Assembly (NCBI GenBank): GCA_047619485.1
Contig: JBLHKE010000408.1
Coordinates: forward strand, 1 to 7,074
DNA from: JBLHKE01 sp047619485
GTDB taxonomy: Bacteria > Verrucomicrobiota > Verrucomicrobiia > Verrucomicrobiales > DEV007
Direction: 5' to 3'
DNA length: 7,074 nucleotides
Positions 1-5,800 of the stretch are shown one piece after another. Below the pieces are notes generated by a model that saw only the letters and a list, made by a program, of their open reading frames with translations, did no database searches and was not told the origin of the DNA. Position 1 is the stretch's first letter. Each line of letters starts with the position of its first letter. Made by a program: the position numbers and the translations under genes.

Positions 1-1
1 G

Positions 2-694
2 GTGCTGGACCCCGATTTTGACGGTGATGGAATGTATGATTGGTGGGAAGCACAGCACGGGCTGGACCCGCGCCTAGACGAGGGGATCCACGGCGGTGCT
101 GGCGATGCCGATGGCGACGGGCTGTCGAACCTCGAGGAATTTCAGAACTGGATCGCCGGAGCAGATTACGCATCACGGGAAGACTTTCGCCAAGCGACCG
201 ACCCGACCTATTCCGCTGGGGGGATTGATGGCAAACCACGGGATCTCGATGGCGACGGGCTTCCAGACCTCTGGGAGAGTTACTACGGGATCGGCAGCGT
301 GACTGGTTCAGAGGATGAGTATCGGGATCATTTTTTCGGTGGGACAGCCCCCGGTCCGCTCGTCGAGGATGTTGATACCGATGGCTTGCCTGATCCTTGG
401 GAGCGGCTCGCTTTCGGTTCGCTGGATCAGTCAGCGAGTGGCGATGCCGATGCAGATGGATTCGATAACCTGGTCGAGTTCCGTCTCTGGACCCTGCCGA
501 ACGATGGTCAAGATCCACCCGACAAAGATGCGGATGGGCTCTCGGATCTATGGGAGGCGAGCTACGGGATTGATCCTAAAGAACCTACCGGGGTTCATGG
601 TGCAGATGGGGACATCGATGGGGATGGGATTTCGAACATCCTCGAGTTTCGGGCGTGGAGTAATCCGCGCGACGCTTTGAGTATCCCCGACTGA
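2..694 (+). CDS. C-terminal part of a secreted calcium-binding repeat protein (5' end outside window)
   Basis: The frame is open to the left edge and ends at TGA 692-694. The true start lies upstream, so the GTG at base 2 is only the first visible codon. The 230 visible residues are very acidic and consist almost entirely of DxDxDGxxD motifs, as in thrombospondin type 3 or dockerin/EF-hand-like loops that bind calcium through Asp side chains. Two unit types occur. Type A reads roughly DxDxDGLPDxWExxYGIDP (residues 5-23, 81-97, 123-142, 174-192). Type B reads GDxDGDGxSNLxEFRxW (34-50, 147-163, 203-219). Such arrays usually form rigid extracellular stalks or linkers in large exoproteins. The protein stops eleven residues after the last type B unit, with no PEP-CTERM, LPXTG or type IX sorting tail. 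No enzymatic domain is visible, so the job of the whole protein is unknown. Its style matches the calcium motifs inside the gene starting at 2881, which suggests related exoproteins. Confidence 0.88.
   Translation: MLDPDFDGDGMYDWWEAQHGLDPRLDEGIHGGAGDADGDGLSNLEEFQNWIAGADYASREDFRQATDPTYSAGGIDGKPRDLDGDGLPDLWESYYGIGSVTGSEDEYRDHFFGGTAPGPLVEDVDTDGLPDPWERLAFGSLDQSASGDADADGFDNLVEFRLWTLPNDGQDPPDKDADGLSDLWEASYGIDPKEPTGVHGADGDIDGDGISNILEFRAWSNPRDALSIPD
14..658 (+). repeat. Degenerate tandem array of two alternating Ca-binding coding repeats (A-B-A-A-B-A-B)
   Basis: Seven DxDxDG units lie in the order A, B, A, A, B, A, B. Type A units carry a W-E pair and an aromatic-Gly after the loop (WWEAQHG, LWESYYG, PWERLAFG, LWEASYG). 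Type B units carry N-L/I-x-E-F-R/Q-x-W instead. In two A-B pairs (first and last) the Y/HG(I/L)DP of A is followed by the GD of B at the same distance, 16 residues. The array is diverged at DNA level, with only short exact repeats such as 'ggcgatgccgatg'. It is therefore an old protein repeat and not a recent expansion. Confidence 0.8.
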
Positions 695-1098
695 GACCCG
701 AGGCCTAAGCTATTGCAATCCGGCGTTTGTTTCTGACCTGCGAATGGCGGTGGTAGCCCGGTGGCGCGTGTTGCAACAAACGATCAATCAATAAAAGAAA
801 GCACACGGGCAACGTTTTCAGACGAAACCGAAGAGTGGAATATCTTAGATGCTGAACTTTTCCTGACAGTGTTGATCAGACCACTGTAAGCCATGCGGAT
901 CTCGATCCCGAGCTCCTCCTCCCGTCAGGAACATCATCATTTGCCAGATGTCAGGCAACCTAAATCGAGTTGGAATGCGGCTATTCGTCCGATTCCTTGC
1001 TTGAAGATCACTTGGCAAACGTTACTATCCACGCTCTTCCGCTCGCACAAAGCTGAGCGTTTCAAGAGAACCCGATCCAAGAAACCTAACCGAATTAT
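695..1098. other. 404-base intergenic region with no convincing gene
   Basis: This stretch is less GC-rich than the flanking genes and holds no frame that looks like protein. About 30 bases after the upstream stop there is an exact 8-base inverted repeat, cgtttgtt (724-731) and aacaaacg (775-782), with a 43-base loop and no following T-run. It could help end transcription but is not a classical terminator. Smaller inverted repeats are acagtg/cactgt (866-871/882-887) and acgctc/gagcgt (1031-1036/1055-1060); the second would lie in the leader of the next gene. A weak promoter-like pair, TTGAAG (1001-1006) and TACTAT (1023-1028) with 16-base spacing, is present. None of these is strong. The length suggests that the next gene has its own promoter here. 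Confidence 0.5.
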
Positions 1099-2682
1099 AT
1101 GAAGAGCCCATTAGCACGCTTCAACAAGTTTACGATCTTCTCATGCGCGCTCGCCTTGGCCGTTCTGGCGCTGGGTGGGAAGGCGCTTGCAATGTCCCCG
1201 GAGGTCACCGATTTCGAGCGCGACGCTGAAGGTCGGGTGACCGTCACCTGGAGTTCCGTGGTTGGAGTAGAGTATAGATTGCAGTTTAGTCCTGACTTAT
1301 CGGAAGGGAGTTTCGAGGATGTGATCGCGACCGTCGCCAACGCTGAGTCAACGACGATCATCCACTCACCAGGTACGACAGACGGCTTCTATCGGATCGT
1401 GTTTCCGTTCGTGCCCGAGCGCGAACCGATCGCCTTGTATGGAGATAGCTACATCGATGGCTCCTCGGGGCCACCGGCACCAGATGTCAGGCTCGAGGAA
1501 CTGACCGGGGCCACCGTGATCGAGGAAGGGAACGACGGCGAGACGGCGTTGCAGATCTCTGCGCGTTTCGCTGCTGGTCCTCACACGGGTATGCTCGCGG
1601 CGATGCTGGATCAGCCATCGCCAGGGTTTTTTGGGTGGACACCGGAAGGTGTTGCTGAAAGCTACGCTTCCTTCCGTGACGCTGTGACGCGAGCCGACGG
1701 CAACTACATCGCTGTGATCCCCGCAAACCGTCGCCCCTACGACGGGACGAACTGGGGCACGTCTGAGAGCTTTATTGACGGCACCCAACAGGCTCACGAG
1801 GAGCTCCGCGATCTGCTCGTGGCGCAGCATGCGCCAGACCGGGTGTTTGACTGGTGGCGCTGGGCGACCCGTTCATATGTCCCGCAGGATTCGAACGATT
1901 TCGCCGACATGACCAGCAATGGCGAGTCGATCATCCCACGCTCGCTGCGCAATAGTGCTGGCGGCGATCGGAATGGCGATCACCTCAATGCGGCGGGTCA
2001 TGCTTGGATGGCGGAGGGGCTGTATCAGGCCTACCTGCGCCTTGAGGATCCGACGCGATTCACTGCTACCGATAAGGTGACGCACTTCTACCCCCTCGAT
2101 GCGCCGCCGACGGTGATGCAGGTCGATGTGGTTGGGGATCAGCACGGTGAACTTCAGGGGGGCGGAGGCGTTCTGACGCAGGAGGACGGTAAGTTCGGGA
2201 AGGCGCTCGAGTGGAGCGCAGGCGATACGATTCGGGTGGTCACGCCGCACCTCGATCTGGGTGATGAGTTCGCCTTCGATCTCTGGGTGAGGCCGGATAC
2301 TGATGGGACGCGCGTGTTTCAGATGTTCGGTGGAGGCGGAGGGATTCTGCTGTTGACCTCTGGCAACTCGATCCGCTTCCGCGCTGGGGCACTGGCGACC
2401 GAGGTCTCCCTACCTTACTCTGTGGGAGCGTGGAACCACGTCTACTGTCAGGTAAGCAATGGCCAGATGAGCATCCGGGTAAATGGCGGAGCTCAGCAGG
2501 TGAAGTCGCTGCCATCGATGGAGTTGGGGAGCGATTTGCTATTCATTGGTTCGAACAACAGTGGCTCATCGAATTTCACTGGGCGCATGCACTCGCTGGC
2601 GTTTTACGGGACGTTGCTGAGCGAAGATGAGGTGCAGCAGCGCTACAACGGTGGCAACGGTGAGCGCCTGCCCGGCCTGTAG
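1099..2682 (+). CDS. Secreted SGNH/GDSL-type hydrolase with C-terminal LamG-like domain
   Basis: This is a complete 527-residue protein ending in TAG. The start at 1099 is chosen because it gives a classic signal peptide: basic MKSPLARFNK, a hydrophobic core, and cleavage likely after ALA (residue 31). The next Met is already beyond that site, and no clear Shine-Dalgarno is seen. Residues ~33-105 form a short beta-sandwich module (VTVTWSS, VEYRLQFS, GFYRIV) common in PVC exoproteins. Residues ~110-312 match SGNH hydrolases: GDS at 115-117 (Ser117 nucleophile), a block II-like EEGNDGETA, Asn210 in IPANRRP (block III, oxyanion hole), and His295 in NGDHLNAAGH (block V). The usual Asp three residues before His is Asn292; Asp290 or Asp294 might serve. 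Residues ~325-519 are a LamG/concanavalin-like domain (FAFDLWVRP, AWNHVY, IRVNGG, LLFIGSNN, closing with RYNGG), often carbohydrate-binding. Inferred role: extracellular esterase/deacylase acting on a decorated polysaccharide; the substrate is unknown. It is paralogous to the first ~520 residues of the next gene. Confidence 0.85.
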   Translation: MKSPLARFNKFTIFSCALALAVLALGGKALAMSPEVTDFERDAEGRVTVTWSSVVGVEYRLQFSPDLSEGSFEDVIATVANAESTTIIHSPGTTDGFYRIVFPFVPEREPIALYGDSYIDGSSGPPAPDVRLEELTGATVIEEGNDGETALQISARFAAGPHTGMLAAMLDQPSPGFFGWTPEGVAESYASFRDAVTRADGNYIAVIPANRRPYDGTNWGTSESFIDGTQQAHEELRDLLVAQHAPDRVFDWWRWATRSYVPQDSNDFADMTSNGESIIPRSLRNSAGGDRNGDHLNAAGHAWMAEGLYQAYLRLEDPTRFTATDKVTHFYPLDAPPTVMQVDVVGDQHGELQGGGGVLTQEDGKFGKALEWSAGDTIRVVTPHLDLGDEFAFDLWVRPDTDGTRVFQMFGGGGGILLLTSGNSIRFRAGALATEVSLPYSVGAWNHVYCQVSNGQMSIRVNGGAQQVKSLPSMELGSDLLFIGSNNSGSSNFTGRMHSLAFYGTLLSEDEVQQRYNGGNGERLPGL

Positions 2683-2698
2683 AAATCTCAGAACCAGT

Positions 2699-2766
2699 CT
2701 ACGGGATTGATCCTGCAGATTTGTGAGAGTCCTTGGCACTGAGGGGGGGGGTGGTGGCGATGCCGA
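2699..2766 (+). pseudogene. Probable decayed fragment of a Ca-binding repeat coding sequence
   Basis: Bases 2699-2714 (ctacgggattgatcct) are identical over 16 bases to 562-577 in the repeat gene at the left edge, where they encode YGIDP of a type A unit. Here the same YGIDP reading is followed three codons later by TGA (2724-2726). About 35 bases on, 2753-2766 (ggtggcgatgccga) resembles the start of a type B unit: it matches bases 97-110 of that gene at 13 of 14 positions. The order A-then-B and roughly the spacing match the gene, but the two pieces are in different frames with a G9 tract between them. I read this as a relic and not a working gene. Chance similarity of Asp/Gly-rich coding DNA is the main alternative. 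Confidence 0.4.
2743..2751 (+). repeat. Homopolymeric G9 tract
   Basis: Nine consecutive G residues lie 61 bases after the stop of the hydrolase gene and 129 bases before the next start. Runs of this length are prone to replication slippage and to sequencing error. Stops flank it in the relevant frames, so it does not by itself switch an intact gene on or off. Confidence 0.9.
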
Positions 2767-2880
2767 GCCTCCTCAAACTCTAGGTGTCGAAACGTTTGGA
2801 GCTAAGGCTCGAGACCTTACGGTTTGCAACCCAATGATTGTTTTTGACATCCGCTGCCGCACCCGCAACTCTTTTTAGAT

Positions 2881-5800
2881 ATGCTGCCGATGTTTAAATG
2901 GAATTTAGTGCGTACTTGGAGCACTGCGGTAATGTGGAAAATTTTCTGTCTGGGTTTCTTGCTGTGCTTGAGCGCTGGAACTGCTCCCGCCGAGCGTATT
3001 ATCGGCTTCGAGCGCGGGACGGATGGGAAGGCGCGGGTGACCTGGGAGTCGTATGTCGGGGTTGAGTACCGGCTACAGTTTAGCCATGATCTATCCGCGG
3101 GTAGTTTTTCCGACGTCGCCATGGCGGTTGCCGACAGTGCGACCACCAGCTTGAGCCACTCTCCAGGGACAAGCAGTGGTTTCTACCGCATCGTATGCCC
3201 GCTCTCCGATCCGATCGTGCTCTATGGGAATAACTTTGTCGAAGGGGTATTCCGCCCGCTCTCTGAACTGACTCAGGCGAAAGTGATCGAGGAGGGAAAC
3301 GCCGGAGATACCGCCGACGAGATGGCTGCCCGATTTGCTGCCGGACCACATACCGACACTCTCTCCCTGATGTTAGCCCAACCTGTGGGAGGCAGTCAGT
3401 GGACCGCCGCGGGCGTCGCTGCGGGCTACGTAGCCTTCCGCGACGCTGTAGCGACGGAGGACGGGAAGTACATCGTGGCGATCCCTGCGAACCGCCGGCC
3501 ACACGATGGGACGGGGTGGGACACCAGCGGGTCATACATCGCCGACCTGGAGATGCGACACGAAGAGGTGCGAGAGTTGATCAAGGCCCAACATCCGCCG
3601 GCTCAGGTGTTCGATTGGTGGCGATGGGCGACGCGATCTTACACGCCACTCGATGCCGACGATGCCGACGATATGCTAGCGAATGGAGAATCGCTCATCC
3701 CGAGATCCCTGCGCAACCATGCCGGCGGGGATGGCAACGGAGACAGCCTTAATCTTGTCGGCCGAGCTTGGTTGGCGAAGGGCATCAACGAGGCTTTGCT
3801 GCGTCTCGCAGAGCCAGAGAGATTCACTGCGACAGACAAGCTCAGCCACTTTTTTCCACTCGACGGTATCCCTTCCAAAACCCAGATTGACGTGGTCGGG
3901 GGCAAGCACGGGGTTCTCCAGGGATCTGCGACAGGGCTCTCGCGGGAGGATGGGAGATACGGGCTGGCTCTGGATTGGGCCGGAGGAGGTTTTGGGAGAT
4001 ATGTAGCGGAGCATTTCGAACTCGGAGATGAATTTGCATTCGATGTATGGGTGAAGCCGGAGACTGATGGCACCCGTATCTTTCAGATGTTCGGCGGCGG
4101 CGGTGGCTTCCTTCTCATTACCTCAGAAGGAAAGATCAGTTTTCGCGCGGGGGTGTTCGTAACCGAGGTGGTCGCCCCATATGAACTAGGCGAATGGAAT
4201 CATGTCTACGGCGAGAGAGTCGCTGGTGAACTACGCTTGCGAGTCAATGGGGGCGAGACGGTGGTCAAGCCGCTCACCACGATGGAGTGGGGCACCGATC
4301 CTTTGTTTATCGGGTCCAATAATGCTGGTTCGTCCAACTTCCGGGGTTGCATGCACTCGCTGGGATTCTTCGATCGGCCACTTACCACCGCAGAGTTCGA
4401 TCAGCGTTACAATGGCGGCCTCGGTGCGCTCATGCCAGGGATTCAGGGGGACGACCAATTGCCCGGTGGAGAAGGTGGTGAACACCGGGAGTTCTGGAAC
4501 CGGGTGTTCGGCGCGGAGAACCTGATTCCCGAACTGGATGAGGATCAGGATGGTCAAACGAACGGGGAGGAATCCGACGCCGGGAGTGATCCTTTCGATC
4601 CCGAGTCCGTTTTCAAGCTGGTTGGTGAAGTCACGGTCGAGTCGGGTGCGACCGTCTTGCGCTGGCCAGGGGCGGAAGACCGTCTCTACCAATTGCAAAA
4701 CCGGGTTGCTGGAGATTCTGAGCCATGGGCAGATCTTGGTCAACCTCTTGAGGGGATCCCCGGACCGATGTTTGTTGCGCTTGAGGCTGGGCAGCTTGCA
4801 GGCTACGAGTTCCGCCTCGAGATCGAGATGGTGAGCGGGACGCCCCAGCCGGGAGCTGGTTCGCTGCTGGCGACACATGATTCAGACGGGGATGGTTACT
4901 CCGACCACACCGAATTCATCGCGCGGACGGATCCGGAGAACCCGGACTCGAATCTGGAACTGGTGATTGAAACCGATGCCGCGATTGTGGTGGCGCAGGT
5001 AGAGACTGTCTTGGGGATGCGCTATCAGCTCCAGTGCCTCTCGGCGGAAACCTGGGTTGATGAGGGCGGCGCTTTCCGCGGAACCGGTGGTGTGGTCACC
5101 AGGCAGTTCGTATCCTCCTACGAGGAAACCTCGATCCGTTTCCTATCGGTCGACCCGGATTCAGATGGTGACGGCGCGAGCGATTGGCGAGAGTTCTGGG
5201 CCGGCTCTGATCCATCGCGGATCGAGAGTGTGCAACGTCCGGTGAGTGATTTGGATTGGGCGAGGTCAGTCGTCCCCGTGCCGGAGATTCGCCTTGAGGT
5301 TGAGAACGGGACTGCCAATGCGACCAGTGGTCGGCCGGGGAGTATCATCGTTCGCCGCCGTGGATGGGCGGGTGCAATCAATGTAGACCTGCTCCTATTA
5401 GGTGGCACCGCGAGCGCCGGTAGCGACTACGAGGCGCTGCCTAGCTCGGTGTTCCTTGCGGATGGGGTCAAACAGGTCGAAGTCCAAATTCATCCCATAG
5501 CCGGCAGCGGCTCGCTTTCAGAAACCCTGATCATCGGTGCCACCTCTGGAGAACCCGGCGTAAGCGTAGAACCTGTGGAGGTCAGGATCTTGCGCGAGTC
5601 TGTGCTCGACGTGACAGATTTTGGGACAGTCGGTGACGGCGTCGCCGATGACACCGCTGCGGTGCAGGCTGCGTTCGATTTGTTTGCTTCGGATCCGTCC
5701 TACAATCGGCTACATTTTCCAGAAGGGCGCTACCGGCTTGGCACGAGCAAATTTGTGAGTCAGACTTGGACCAGCCGAAGGAGGATCATCGGCATGTCTC

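Larger units (their letters stand above)
2683..2880. other. 198-base gap between the two paralogous genes
   Basis: The gap contains a G9 run and the calcium-repeat relic listed separately. The remainder holds a short imperfect hairpin, taagg/cctta (2803-2807/2815-2819), and caat-g-attg followed by five further T (2832-2845). Neither is strong enough to call a terminator. No promoter was recognised. In the frame of the next gene there is a TGA at 2845-2847, so that gene cannot begin further upstream with an ATG. Confidence 0.5.

Noticed and set aside
724..782. Inverted repeat cgtttgtt/aacaaacg after the first gene as an intrinsic terminator.
   Set aside because: The loop is 43 bases, the stem is AT-rich and no T-run follows, so it does not fit a factor-independent terminator.
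1001..1028. TTGAAG and TACTAT with 16-base spacing upstream of the hydrolase gene as a sigma-70 promoter.
   Set aside because: Only four of six bases match in each box, and promoter rules in this lineage are not certain; chance matches of this quality are common.
893..1102. A 69-codon + strand frame whose TGA overlaps the ATG of the hydrolase gene (ATGA), resembling translational coupling.
   Set aside because: The peptide is basic and Ser/Arg/Pro/His-rich with no domain, signal or membrane pattern. No Shine-Dalgarno precedes its ATG, and the overlap can arise by chance. It is not called as a gene.
1366..1830. Long frames on the - strand (for example 1366-1830, 3639-4073 and 4231-4878) as antisense genes.
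   Set aside because: They lie wholly within well-supported + strand coding sequence. Their products are Arg/Pro/Ser-rich without recognisable domains, typical of shadow frames in GC-rich genes.
2932..2998. Lipoprotein signal (lipobox) in the large protein near FLLC.
   Set aside because: The residues before Cys (F-L-L) do not fit the L-A/S/T-G/A-C pattern, and a good signal peptidase I site (TAPA before Glu) follows, so ordinary secretion is more likely.
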